A stretch of 64,000 nucleotides of DNA from NCBI GenBank assembly GCA_018902385.1, contig JABSSW010000019.1, positions 310,001 to 374,000 on the forward strand. The letters run 5' to 3'. The translations under genes were made by a program, and so were the position numbers. Source of the stretch: Physcia stellaris. Taxonomy: Eukaryota; Ascomycota; Lecanoromycetes; Caliciales; Physciaceae. The notes beneath the pieces are model-generated. The model had not been told where the DNA came from. It saw nothing but the letters and a program-made list of their open reading frames with translations, and searched no databases. Positions 11,054 through 22,003 of the stretch are shown piece by piece; position 1 is the stretch's first letter, and each line of letters starts with the position of its first letter.

Positions 11054-12494
11054 ATATCACCATCATCGGCTTGGTGGGACGGCGCCATGAGCTATGTTTC
11101 AAAACGCAGTACCTTGCTCATACTACTGGGTGCAAGAGGAGATGGAAAAGTGAAGTAAATTTGCTCTTTCCCTGCGTTCAGGTTGCTGGTCAAGGTCGTG
11201 GAAGAGAGCCGGAGAAATCATTAGGCCGTCCCTCCGCACCAATCGGCAAGATCGTACCAATATCATGTAAGTAGAAGGTACTCTCGTCCTGTACCAGGGG
11301 CTCAATACATCATTATTCATACCAAAATGCGAAAGTCAAGTCCTAGCAGTCGCCAAAAGCCATCTAGAGTAGACTCGGGTTCGATCGATGAGCTGTGTTG
11401 GGTTTGTCACGCTTGTATGTGAATATTAATAGCAACAATAGATCTTGATTGCTGCTACGTACAGGTAGTCAGGTACCTTAGTAATTTTCATTATCGAAAC
11501 AGGCTCGAAGGAATATAAGGTAAAAACATGCGCTACTGCTAGAGGAGCCTCTGCAGCCGCGCCAATCGAACGCCCACCACATAATCCCTTTGCTGAAGAC
11601 GGGCCCTCTTGATTTGTACGCAAGAGATACACATCCGCAAAAACCCCCTCTCTCATTTCATTCTTTTCGCCCCGACGCACGCTGTTATCGTCTAACTTCG
11701 TGCCTACACATTGGTGTGCTTTAATTCTCCGAGGTCATTCAGGGGTCGCCATGCCTTTCCAGACCTTTGGTCAACGCCTTTTCAACGCTGACCCACTCCT
11801 AGGCAATGGGCACTCTGAGCCTGACCTGGAGCCAGCAACGCGGGGTCCCCTTGAACCGGCTTTTGGAACAGTTGTGAGATCGACACCTCGTGCTCCGCTG
11901 ATCCCAAAGATGAGGTTACCACGTAGACGCCAGATGACCCGGCGTCTGACTTGCATGTCCATGATGCCAGATTCAGATTGCTAGAGATGGGCGAGAGCCA
12001 CCGCCGGTCCTATCGCTCTCTTCGGCCTCCCTTCTATGCATGTCAACTGGTTTAGTGGTGCTGTCTAGCATCGCCCCGTCTGTGCGTTGATACCAGAATG
12101 GTTTATCCTGATCGCTATTGGACACCGCCTGAAGCCACCGACCCTGTGCCTGGCAGACTCTAGCACTCAAGTCCGCGCTTCTGCATCTACTCGTACTAGC
12201 TAGATTGGCCTACTCCGCGTTTTGGCGTCTTGCGAATTTCTTACGCCACGGAGCGACGAGCTACAGGGATGGCACTCCGTCACACTACTACACCAACCCT
12301 CAGCCGTTATGTGCGGAATTGGTGTTTTGACCCCGTCTCATTTTACCTCTATAACACCTGATTCCTGCAGCACTTCGGTTTCGTTTTGCCCGCCTTTTGC
12401 ACTGTCCAGTCAATGTTCATCGCATGAACGCTGCACCGTCAGAACTGTGTTCTGCTACGTCTTTTCACTGATCAACCGCATCATACATGCAGTC
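11054..12494. other. long divergent intergenic region
   Basis: About 1.4 kb between the FIG4 start (minus) and the start of the seven-TM gene (plus). It should contain both promoters and 5' UTRs. Frames at 11426-11680 (minus) and 11700-11984 (plus) have no recognisable content. The frame of the downstream gene stays open upstream to 12222, with another in-frame ATG at 12309, but those residues do not look like the start of a membrane protein. Confidence 0.45.
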
Positions 12495-13745
12495 ATGGAG
12501 AGCCTGCTCAAACGCGAAACGACTGGGGTAACTGGGGCTCTTCCCTACGATCCGCTTCAGTACTGTATACTGGCTGCAGGAACTGCAATTGCCTGGCTGT
12601 ATACCATCGAGCTTGATCTAGTGGTCTTATATACCTTCCGACGACGTACTGGATTATACTTCTGGTCACTCCTCATTAGCTCTTGGGGATGTACATTGCA
12701 TGCCCTCGGCTTCATCCTCAAATTCCTCGTTGGATCTCCTTCTGCTGTCACCCTACCTTTCATTGAGATCGGATGGGTGTGTATGGTCACGGGTCAAGCT
12801 TTTGTGCTCTACTCACGACTTCATCTCGTCGTTCGGAAGCAAAAAACGTTACATTACGTTCTCGCCCTCATTCTAGTCGACGCGCTTGCCCTGCATGTAC
12901 CGACGATTATCTTCACATGTGGCAGTAACTCATCAAATGCTAGCGTATGGGTCAGCAAGTTTAATGTCATGGAACGAATCCAGCTCGTCGGCTTTTGCCT
13001 CCAGGAATTTATCATCTCGGGTCTGTACATCTTCTCGACGGTCAGACTACTTGGAGCTATCTATCACAGTATGACAAGAAAAGTCATGTTCCAGTTGATC
13101 CTCATCAACAGTGTGTGTATTGGCATGGACATCATCCTAATTGGTCTTGAGTTTACGCACAACTATGTCGGTGAAGCGTCCATCAAACCCATGATTTACG
13201 CTATCAAGCTCAAGCTCGAGTTTGCAGTCCTCAATCAGCTCATGGGTTTGACCAAAGCTGGGCTTACGGAGGGCAACAGATGGCGGAGCGGCGGAGATCC
13301 AAACAGTCATGAAATGAAGAACAGGACTCTAGCTTCAACGCATGATCCTGAAGCAGGTGCTCCGCCGAAGAAAGCCGCCGCGTGGATACCCGCTCGTGGG
13401 ATGCGCGGTTCTGTGTCAGGAGCACATCATAGTCAGGGTAACCCGGAGCAAATTGTCAAGACAGAGCATATCGATGTCATCACCGAACCCGCGTTGTCTG
13501 ATCAGTCCAACACTTCGTCGTCTACCGCCGTTACAAGCGGTGAGCAGTTATCGGCACCGAAGGGCAAGAGCCTGATGGGAACAGCTACGGTTTTCATGCC
13601 AGGACGAGCGAGGAACTCACGGCCTGAACCGGGCAATCGGAATTCCAGTCCGAGCGAAAGTGAAACGGAAATCATCCGGAAAAGCGTGGACAGCGAAAAG
13701 GAAGGCACACGGTGGATTGAGGGACACTACGATGGCTCGAGTTGA
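12495..13745 (+). CDS. seven-transmembrane fungal membrane protein (DUF7703-like)
   Basis: Single-exon protein of 416 residues from the ATG at 12495 (MESLLKRE). About seven hydrophobic segments can be read at roughly residues 22-45, 55-78, 85-105, 118-138, 165-190, 198-220 and 230-250. Short basic loops (FRRRTGLYFW, RLHLVVRKQK, MTRKV) separate some of them. A hydrophilic tail of ~165 residues follows, rich in Ser, Thr, Glu and Arg and presumably cytosolic. The GLYFWSLL motif after TM1 and the overall layout resemble a large family of uncharacterised fungal integral membrane proteins with a receptor-like topology. No ligand or function can be read from the sequence. The frame is open upstream, so ATG 12309 (478 residues) cannot be excluded. 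I prefer 12495 because it starts just before TM1. Confidence 0.75.
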   Translation: MESLLKRETTGVTGALPYDPLQYCILAAGTAIAWLYTIELDLVVLYTFRRRTGLYFWSLLISSWGCTLHALGFILKFLVGSPSAVTLPFIEIGWVCMVTGQAFVLYSRLHLVVRKQKTLHYVLALILVDALALHVPTIIFTCGSNSSNASVWVSKFNVMERIQLVGFCLQEFIISGLYIFSTVRLLGAIYHSMTRKVMFQLILINSVCIGMDIILIGLEFTHNYVGEASIKPMIYAIKLKLEFAVLNQLMGLTKAGLTEGNRWRSGGDPNSHEMKNRTLASTHDPEAGAPPKKAAAWIPARGMRGSVSGAHHSQGNPEQIVKTEHIDVITEPALSDQSNTSSSTAVTSGEQLSAPKGKSLMGTATVFMPGRARNSRPEPGNRNSSPSESETEIIRKSVDSEKEGTRWIEGHYDGSS

Positions 13746-14325
13746 TGGGGGGTAGCTGAAGCCTGTGATATAATGATTATATGTTTTGGAGCGTCGTAAA
13801 CCGGCGCGCTAGCTCGTGGCTGGTTGCAGCATCTATACCCCTGATAGTAAAGTGGTCTCCAATATAACAGTTCAAATCTTAAACATCATTATGATCTGTT
13901 GCGACTTGCGCCGAAACAGCAAGTATGAATTGCCCCCGCCTAGCGTTAGCGATATTTTCACGCAGCATTCGAGGAAACTATCCATTCGCAATGAATAAAA
14001 TGATCAGAAACTAGGTAGAGTCATCCTGCCAGACGGCACAACCTCCTTCGCCTTTTTGGATGTTCAACGATAGTAGTATGAGGAGCATAAGTGAGATGTC
14101 TCTTGTGTAGTAGAATTGAAACCCGTAAGCCCAATGTCCAGCCAATGGCAACAGGTGCAGTAACGTGGTTTTTTTTGCTATTGACCCAGGCAATGGATGT
14201 GTTCTGAATCCAAGGGGTCCGAAATGGCCAGACGTGGCGATAAAGATGAGCAGATCAAGAGATTACCTTAGCAGTAAATTGAGGGGACGCTGCGAACGGT
14301 CAGTAGTCGTCACTGTTACCTTATT
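13746..14325. other. convergent intergenic region
   Basis: About 580 bp between the end of the seven-TM gene and the end of the minus-strand hypothetical gene. I see no convincing gene in it. There is a poly-T run at 14169-14176. Confidence 0.45.
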
Positions 14326-14700
14326 TTAGCCAGCTGCTAGTGCGTGCCGCTTGAGCAGCTTATGGTGATGATTGGATGCTAATTCTCCGATCAGAGGGGC
14401 GCGGCGACTCTTATCCTCCCCAGTTGACCTTGGGGCGAGCTTTGTTGCCGCCTTCTGCGACTGGTGTGTCTCGGCACTTGGCCTTTCTTGGGATCCTGCA
14501 CACGCTGCAGTGTTTCGGGTCCTTAACCCCTGGATATGCCACACGTGTCTACCGTTGGCCTGGAACCACTGCACAAGCGAGCTGTCGAGTCTGAAAGCTT
14601 GGTAATGCTTCTGCGAGTAAGCTGCATTGTGTACCCGGCCATGGTACCACGCATCGTCGAAACAACGATCATAGTGCGGACTGTATCGGTAGGATGGCAT
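14326..14700 (-). CDS. small hypothetical protein
   Basis: An open frame of 124 residues from an ATG at 14700 (MPSYRYSPHYDRC). The frame continues upstream to an ATG at 14886, but that extension is hydrophobic and unlike the rest. The predicted protein is rich in His, Tyr, Arg and Ser, with a basic C-terminal half (QSQKAATK, HHHKLLKRH). There is no signal peptide with this start, no transmembrane segment and no domain I recognise. Base composition matches the gene-rich side. It could be a genuine lineage-specific gene or a chance frame. Confidence 0.35.
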   Translation of the reverse strand: MPSYRYSPHYDRCFDDAWYHGRVHNAAYSQKHYQAFRLDSSLVQWFQANGRHVWHIQGLRTRNTAACAGSQERPSAETHQSQKAATKLAPRSTGEDKSRRAPLIGELASNHHHKLLKRHALAAG

Positions 14701-14924
14701 CGTGAAACAGAACGTTTGCCAACTGGGAAGGTCCCTGCTGAAGGTGTTGATTTGCTGTTGACTGTGCCCTAGTTGCAGATCCGTTGATAAAAACGGAAAA
14801 TAATTTCTTGAGTGCGGTAGTACTTGTGTGTGCTGTGAAATGAAAAGGAAACTAAATAGAATGTAGGGACTGCAAAGATTCAACATAGTTAAATATAATT
14901 TTTGTCAAATATTCCAGTACCATC

Positions 14925-15009
14925 GTCCATATAGCTCAGCGGCAGAGCGAGAGATTGCAGTTTATTCGCAGTCATCTCTAGGTCCATCGTTCGAATCGGT
15001 GTGTGGACT
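14925..15009 (+). tRNA. tRNA-Cys (GCA) with a 13-nt intron
   Basis: A full cloverleaf folds by hand. The acceptor stem 14925-14931 pairs with 15002-15008 (one G-U), discriminator U at 15009. The D-arm contains TAGCTCAGCGG (A box). The anticodon stem AGAGA 14950-14954 pairs with TCTCT 14975-14979, and the loop begins TTGCAG with anticodon GCA at 14957-14959. The T-arm CATCG/CGGTG (14985-14989 / 14997-15001) encloses TTCGAAT (B box). The anticodon loop is 13 nt too long; removing 14961-14973 restores a 7-nt loop, with the intron just after position 37 as is standard for nuclear tRNA introns. Confidence 0.92.
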
Positions 15010-15016
15010 TACATAA

Positions 15017-15021
15017 TTTTT
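15017..15021 (+). terminator. RNA polymerase III terminator of tRNA-Cys
   Basis: A run of five T residues lies seven bases after the tRNA 3' end, as expected for Pol III termination. Confidence 0.75.
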
Positions 15022-15645
15022 CCTCTTGCCAATTCAATGCTTATTATTGTATTTGCTTTTTGGTCATTCTTTGAGCTTTCAGCTTCAACGCAACATGTCA
15101 CGGCCGGATGTCATTATTAACTAGCTGTGCTCGTTATCAACAGACATGGCTTTGGAAGCCACAGTCCTCTGCTTCCACCTTGTCGCTTGGTACTTCGAGA
15201 CTAATGTGGATTTCTCGGCATAATCGACCCCTGTGACCCCAATAGTGTGACCGACAAAAGAGATGAAGTCACCCACCAAACGACTGCCGCCAATATGTTC
15301 ATTTTGATCATATCAGTATTTCTTATTCTGGGCTGTCTATTGCGCATAAGAAGATATCCTAGATTTCATGTTTTCCCCAATTCGACCCACCGTCTTTCAC
15401 CAGCATCACACCGTTTTCTGGCGTGGCGAGTGGTTGGTGTAGAGAAGCTTGATCATTCAGAGCAGCAGGTCACTTCAATCAACAACGCCATAAGACACTT
15501 TCCTATCAACCCTCACTGCAGATTACTACTGCTTGGTGGATGGCTGACTCTGATGAGCAATTGCAGAACGTCAAGTCCTGTACAGGCCAGCTGATCGTTC
15601 GGGTAGCAGTGGTTTTGTTTGCGATGGCGCAGCTTGGATTCAACA
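15022..15645. other. intergenic region after tRNA-Cys
   Basis: No supported gene. A plus-strand frame at 15247-15594 has one short hydrophobic stretch but no ATG until 15295 and no similarity I recognise, so I leave it uncalled. Confidence 0.4.
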
Positions 15646-16373
15646 TCAGAGTACCTTTCCTTGTGCGACGTCGGTGCAGGGAGAAGGAGTGCCCCTTCTA
15701 AACTGATACATGCATTCTTTCGTCTTCGGATCAACATACCCCACAAAGCCAATACCAACCTCACCCCGATCGCCATCATTGATCTGGAAAACGATAGGAT
15801 CTCTCGACTTGTCGTATCCCGCGTCTGCATACTGTTTGAGACCGGTCAGTGCAGCTGCCAAGACACTGTAAGTCAAGATTCCTTTGCTGCCCTGGGCCTG
15901 GATCATGAAATTTGTGGCAGCTGGCGAAGTATACCACACTCCAAATATGCCCAGGTTTGCATCCACTTCGCTTGCTAGAACTGGACCGTCACCTTTCCTG
16001 TCAATGATCCCTAGGATCTCCCTGATGGCCTCGTTCAGCGCGGCCTGTATGTTTCGGTATGTCAAGGGCGGCGGTACTAGCCGGCCGTTGCTGAAGAAGG
16101 TGTATGTTCTTGTCCCAGGCGTACACCAGAGATTCGAAAACCAGGGTTGGTCAGAGCCAGATGCTGGTAGGATAGCTGGCTGTGTGATTGGTACATCAGA
16201 GGGATGCAAAAAGCTATAACGATTGACTGTTAGCTGTCTTTACCAAGATATAACTGCCAGCACGTTAAGGCGACGGTAATAGATGGTGCCGAGCCTCACT
16301 CACGTTCCCGCCAAAACGGTTGGTGCATTGCTGCATGTGCAGTTCCATTTATTGTCTCGGTGCTCCAGGTCAT
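15646..16373 (-). CDS. hypothetical protein, two exons (5' end uncertain)
   Basis: The model is complement(15646-16213, 16300-16373): 642 nt, 213 residues, starting MTWSTETINGTAH. The main exon encodes a soluble protein with FSNLWCTPGTRTYTFFSNG, a helical stretch (AALNEAIREILGII), a KGDGPVLASEVDANLG segment and a C-terminal part with two cysteines. I do not recognise the family. The intron (16214-16299) uses donor GTGAGG; an overlapping GTGAGT four bases earlier would break the main frame. More exons may lie upstream, since minus-strand frames between 16374 and 16709 stay open and contain a plausible intron (GTAACG...TTACAG with a GCTAAC branch). If so, the true N-terminus, possibly with a signal peptide, is missing here. 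This is the last gene before the AT-rich block. Confidence 0.5.
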
Positions 16374-17247
16374 TGTGATGGTTTTCCAGTGGAGACGTTT
16401 GGCTTCTTGCTGTAAGGAATGCTATTAGACAGATAGCACGTAGAGTAGGATGGGGGACCATCGCGAAAGTCGGTTAGCGTAAGCTGCACGTTACCCGATA
16501 GCAACGTCGAGGATATGGAGGTAATAGTAGTGTGAGCGCCAGCTATAGGCTCTAGAGTTTTGAGGTTCAAAATGCATACAGCAGGTATTTGTAGGATTGT
16601 CGCTTGTGATCTTTAAATGATGCGGCAAGAAGAGCGCATATAGATTATTTCGGACATATTGGGGGACAAATATAGAAGCTCTGCCTCTAAGTTCTAACAA
16701 AGTTGTCATTGCGCGTCTCGTCCGAATTAGCTTATCAAAATAGAGGCCGTTGCGTGATATACGAGTAGATCTGGCACGAGAGAAAACTCGTAAACGCTTC
16801 TAAACGCGAAATCGCTCAATTAAGGTTGTCATTGCAGTCACTTCCTATTTTCTGCATCCCACCTCCCATTTTCCTACACACACTCCCATGCTCTAGCCTT
16901 ACAGTTATACCAACTATTTCGTATCGTGGTGGTGAGGTTTTCGCATGTCTCGCATGTGATTTAATACTCATGCGACTGCGAATTGTATCGTCGAAGTTGA
17001 TTAAGAAACAATTTAACATATTTGCCGTGTCGCACGCCTGACGAATGAAGTGTTCTCAATCTATTCGAACAGACTAGACTATCTTATCATCTTACATATG
17101 CATACAACGAGCATAAGTGTTATACAGACGCAAATATACAATGATTTCGATCATTGTGTGAAAATAATAAGAAATCGAATGTTCGAAAATATTGTTGTTA
17201 TTATTTGAAAAAAAATGCGAATAAAAAATGCAAATATGCGAAATAAA
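16374..17247. other. transition from gene-rich to AT-rich DNA
   Basis: Balanced composition persists to about 17040 and then drops sharply. No supported gene, apart from possible 5' exons of the neighbouring minus-strand gene before about 16709. Confidence 0.6.
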
Positions 17248-18162
17248 ATAAAATTTTCCTATAATAAAATATTCTGTAAATTCGTTTGACGCGAGTGATC
17301 GATCGAGAAAAATTCTGATCAATTTTGCGTTCGTATTTTTTAAATTCGATAATTTTCATCAATTGAAAGTTTAAGTTTTTAATGCGATAAATTATCAAAT
17401 TTTTTTCGTTCAATCATCGAAATTCATTTTGAATGCGAGAATTCGTACAGTTGTTTCGCATTTTGCACATCAATCAACAATCACATATGATTTTCATTTA
17501 TTTAATCAAAATTGTAAAACAAAATGAGCGCATTTCAAAACTGCAAAAATAACAAAAATCGATTCATTATCGCAATAATTTTGAAATTTCGAAAATTTCA
17601 TGATCAAATTTGTGTCAAATCGTCAATTGAAATGATTGCGAAAAAATTTCGCTCAACTTTTTGTCGTTCGTACAATTGTTTCGCAATTTGCACATTAATC
17701 GTCAATCACATATGATTTTCATTTAATGAATCAAAATTGTAAATCAAAACGAGCGCATTTCAACGTTTCAAAAATTATTGAAATTCGTCAATTATCGCAA
17801 TAATTTTGAAATTTCGAAAATTAAATCATTGTTAAATGTTTGCTCGTCGAATGTTTCGTTTCAATTCTTTCGCAATATTTGCAATGCAACGATGCGTTTT
17901 TCATTATAACTCAATGCGCATTCGCTCGATTTTCGATATTTTTGATTATTTGAATAAAATTCATTTCAAATTTCAAAATGAATTTTTGATTGTAAATTTT
18001 ATTTATTGAATGCAAATATTATTAACGTGCGAAATAGATGAAGTCGCGAAAAAATTGCGAAATTCTAATTTGAACGACGAGAATTTCGCAATCTTATCAA
18101 ATTTAGTTTTAATTCTGAAATTCTGCACGAAATTTTTTTGAAAAAATTCACGAACAAACTTG
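17248..18162 (+). repeat. dispersed repeat R, copy 1
   Basis: About 0.9 kb, closely matching 50617-51531 in the same orientation from TATAATAAAATATTCTG to CACGAACAAACTTGTT. It contains an internal partial duplication spaced ~220 bp (CGTACA(G/A)TTGTTTCGCA near 17445 and 17668, each followed by AATCACATATGATTTTCATTT). It has no coding content. It may be a solo LTR or a non-autonomous element; no target-site duplication was found. Confidence 0.75.
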
Positions 18163-18397
18163 TTAAAACATAAAAATGTATATAAAAAATGAAAAAAATG
18201 CAAAAAATGAAAGAAAAAAATGCAAAAAAAAAAAAACAATTAATATTAATTTAAACAAAAATTTCAATTATTTGTTTTAAATGCAACAATATCAAAATAA
18301 CAATAATTTTGAATAAATACATTGAATCAATGAATTAAAAAAATTATTTAAAAAACAAAAAACACATCATGTTGTTATATGAAACAATTCGTGATAC
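18163..18397. repeat. A-rich low-complexity DNA
   Basis: Runs of A and short GAAAAAAATGC-type units around 18185-18240, then AT-rich sequence with no coding signal. Confidence 0.5.
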
Positions 18398-18595
18398 ATA
18401 TTAAACGAATATGAATGATTATTATTGTATTACATGCAATATTATCGAAATTACGTACAATAATAAATACAATTTGATTGCGCAAATGTTTTTAATAATG
18501 ATCGATTTTGACACGTTTCGTTTAATCGATTAATTAAAAATTTTGATTTTATTCGTGTTCATATTTCAATTTTTCGTCATCGTACTTTTTAATAT
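18398..18595 (+). repeat. dispersed repeat S, copy 1
   Basis: About 195 bp matching 61793-61988 in direct orientation, beginning TAAACGAATATGAATGATT and containing GATTTTGACACGTTTCGTT. Non-coding. The two copies differ mainly at CpA/TpA and TpG/TpA positions. Confidence 0.75.
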
Positions 18596-18889
18596 TTTCA
18601 TTCGATGACAATTATGTTTATTGTATTCGTGAATGCGATTTTCATTAAATTTCAATTTTTGCATTGATTGTGATTTTTATTAAATATTAATTCGTGCAAC
18701 GACGTAATTTTCATTGAATTTCAATTTTTACGATCATTGATGAAAAAAACATTGAATTTTTCTAATCAAAAAATCGAATTCGAACGATTTCGAAAAAAAT
18801 CATTTTGAATTATTATGTAATTCGAATTTGAACACGATTAACGAATTCATGTTTTTAATCATAATTTGTCAAATTCGTATAATCGAATT
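18596..18889 (+). repeat. repeat copy A, target of gypsy element 1
   Basis: Contains short tandem-like units (ATTTTCATT(A/G)AATTTCAATTTTT around 18640 and 18710). The part from about 18710 matches the DNA at 32860-32976, which resumes at 48165. This suggests that elements 1 and 3 landed in two neighbouring copies of one older repeat. Confidence 0.55.
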
Positions 18890-19083
18890 TGTTATGCGTA
18901 AAGTGTGAATTGATTGATTTAGAAACTATGAACGACGAAATGTCAATCTATGTACAATAATTGCGAATCAATTGTCTGATCATTGTTCATTTAATATGAA
19001 ACGATGACAAAATTTTTGTCAAATGTTTTGCAAAAATATTCGATTTAATTTCAAATCATTTAATTTGATTTTATGTTATAACA
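18890..19083 (-). repeat. LTR of element 1 (3' LTR)
   Basis: 194 bp, TGTT...AACA termini. It differs from its partner at 32640 at about eleven positions by eye, about nine of them CpT/TpT or ApG/ApA. Confidence 0.92.
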
Positions 19084-19300
19084 ATCTGTCAATCAAAAAA
19101 AAATCAATATTTTCATTGAATTTCATGTTTTATCATCATGCGTAATCATGTCATGCATCAATTTATTTTTTTCGTTTTTTTTTGTCGTTGCGATCATCAA
19201 AATTTTGCGAATGATTGAATTCGTATTGCTCAATGAAATTTTGAAAATTCTGTAATTCGAAAATAAATCGTCATTCGTCATATTTCGATTCATAGTCGAT

Positions 19301-20500
19301 TCATTTGACTAGATATTGAGTTACGAAAATTTTGTTGTACTTTTTGATACGTTTGTCGATTAACTTTTCGATTTCATAAAATTTGTATTGATTCGTATCG
19401 TTTTCAATTTCAATGAAATCAAAATAATGAAAACGAAAACGATTGTAAAAATCAACGTCAACAAATGTTAATTCGAATTGTGCAATAAACACGACGAAAT
19501 GAATTCGTCACGTTGATGACAATTTCAATTTATACGCAAAACGTTTGATGCGTTCAAAAATTCGAAATGATTCGCATTTTTGTTGAAATAGTTTCGAATT
19601 TGATTTATCAAACAGCTTGTAATTTTTGTTGAATTGTAAATAAATTTTTTCGTTTTGTTTTAATCGAATCGAAATATGACGTGAATTATAATATATTTTG
19701 ATTTTGACAATCGCAAAATTCGTGACATTGACAATTTTTCGTTGATATTTCATGCGTTGAATTGACAAATTCTGTATTTTTGTTATGTTAAATGCGATTA
19801 AATTTGATATCGCGTTTTTGATTTTGAATTCGTATATAATTTCATTGAATGATAAATTTGTAACGATGTTAAACGTGTTCTTTAGTTGAATTTGAATTGC
19901 AAAAAAAATTAAAATGTAATCGATGTTCGAAAATTCAATGACGAAATATTTGATAACAATTTCAACAATTTGATTGATTCGTTTTGACGAATCATTCGTT
20001 TGCGAATGATAAATCATTGAAATTAACAATTTCGTGTTTAATTTGATGAAAAACATTTGTCAAAAATTCGACATGAATTTTGAATCGCGATTTAAAATTA
20101 TAATTTCAAACATTTTTCAATCGACGATCAATAGTTTGTTCAATAATGCGTTGATTCATTTTTTCGTTTCATAAATGTTTTTGTCGAAAATCAATAAAAT
20201 TCGACGAAAATGTTTACATGTTGCGAACATAATAATGTTCATTTCGTCGAACATAATTAAAATGAAATCAATCGTAATAATGTGAAATGAACGCGAAACG
20301 AATATAATAAACATGAATTTTTCGTACGATCGATGACGTTTGATTTGTGTCAATTGACAAATAAAACAATGTTCGATATATTTTTTAATTTTTCGCGAAA
20401 ATCGAAATATGTATAACGTATTGAAAATTTTGTCATAACATCGATGAATTTTCGAATGATAATTTTGATCGTGAATTAAACGAAATATTTTTCGTTTCAT
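19301..20500 (-). pseudogene. element 1 integrase remnant with chromodomain-like tail
   Basis: Read on the minus strand. The H2C2 zinc-binding region (YIEHCFICQLTQIKRHRSY) and FHIITIDFI lie in 20156-20500. The catalytic core C-terminal half has YHSQTNDSSKRINQ at about 20000. A chromodomain-like piece (EIEKLIDKRI...TQYLVK) is at 19301-19492. Frames are broken, so there is no functional enzyme. Confidence 0.8.
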
Positions 20501-20905
20501 TGTGACAAATATACACGATCGACGCGAATCAATGTCAACGTGATATATAATGTCATTCGTATTTATCGCGAAATTGATTTTTGTTTTGAATTTTTTTGAT
20601 ATAAATTTCGTATCGTCATTTTTTTGCTCATTGACGTTTCAATTTTTTTACGTTGTTTTCGAACGACAACGAAATTTGAAAATTTCGAATCGACAAATTT
20701 TGTTTTTTTTCGTGCATTCGAATCGTCAACGATTTTAACATCGTGATCATGTTTCGTCACGTTTTTTCGTTTTGATATTCGTTTTTGATTTTTTTTTTAA
20801 ATTTTTCGACATGACAATAAGAATGTTTTGAAAAACGTAACAATCGAAATTATTCGAAAAATCGATTATTTCGTCATGATATGTGTTCAAATCAAATTTA
20901 TTTTT

Positions 20906-21457
20906 TTAATTTTTGTCGATTTGTTCATTTTCAAACGTTAATTTTGATAACGCATTCGAAACAACATGATTTTTTTTGAATTTATATTTCATTTTCAATT
21001 TAAATTGTGACAGATAAATTGAAACACGAACAAAACGAAAGTTAAATTTATCGATGTTGTTCGAATTCATCGTGATTTGTTTAACGATAAAAATATTAAC
21101 GACATAATTCGTGAACACAACAATGATATTTTTGATTGTTTTTATTATATGTCGAATTTTTTTGACAATTCATATTAAATCACACATTTCGAATTCGATA
21201 AATCAATATTTGATTTCGATTTCGTTCAACATTCGATTTAAAAATAAAATGAATTCAATGTCGTTACGCTTGAATTTGTTTGAATTATTGTTTGTTTTGA
21301 AATGATAAATTATCGCGTCGAATTCGCGTCGTTTAAACGCGTCGATGTCGATGTACAATTTTCGATCGAAATTGAAATGTATCAAAAATGAAATTTTGTT
21401 AAAAATTTTTTGCAATAATCGATATGATTTTAATTTTTCAATTGAAAAATTGTTCAT
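20906..21457 (-). pseudogene. element 1 RNase H remnant
   Basis: Fragments FNFDRKLYIDIDAFKRREFDA (start of the RNase H-like fold) and FRFVRVSIYLSQFKLKMKY followed by NHVVSNALSKL, the typical C-terminal end of gypsy RNase H. Two frames separated by stops. Confidence 0.75.
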
Positions 21458-21583
21458 TACAGTTTTTTGCGAATAGATTTTGCGAATCGTTTATTTGTTG
21501 CTTGAAAATTGACGTAAAAATAAAATTTTGCGACGTTATAACGTGTTCGTTTTTTGAACATAAAACGCGACGAAATTTCGTAA

Positions 21584-22003
21584 TCATTTTGTAAAATTTA
21601 AATAAACTTTCAGATTTTTGAAAATATAAAAAAAATTCAATTTGATTATTGTTTTCAATTTATCGATTGCGATAATGAAATCAAAAACGTCAATTTTTTG
21701 ATCAAAAAATGCGATCGTAAAATAGTCGAAAAATGACTTTTTCGACGATAAATTAATTTCATAAATATTCAATCGTTCGAACATCGAATGAAAATAAATC
21801 ATATGTTTTTCAAAAATATTGAAAAAAACGACAATGTCGTTTACGTAAACACGAGCAAATTCGCGAAAATTTCGAAAAATAAAATCGATTCGTCGTTGTA
21901 CGTATGATGATGAATTTTTGAAATTCATCACGACAACGTTAAATTGTTTTTGTTTTTTATGTGAAACGACGATAAATTTATGTCTGTTTGCAAATTTTAT
22001 CAA
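21584..22003 (-). pseudogene. element 1 reverse transcriptase remnant
   Basis: Palm and thumb fragment with SSSYVQRRIDFIFR, then YVND where an active enzyme has Y-V-D-D, then the KSFF and FFDQKIDVF region. The second catalytic Asp position now reads Asn, and the upstream fingers region (to about 22650) is broken. Confidence 0.8.

Noticed and set aside
11700-11984. Plus-strand frame of 94 codons in the intergenic region
   Set aside because: Arg/Pro-rich with no domain, and not joined to the downstream gene by an obvious splice.
15247-15594. Plus-strand frame with a hydrophobic stretch
   Set aside because: No ATG at its start, no similarity, and partly opposite low-content DNA.
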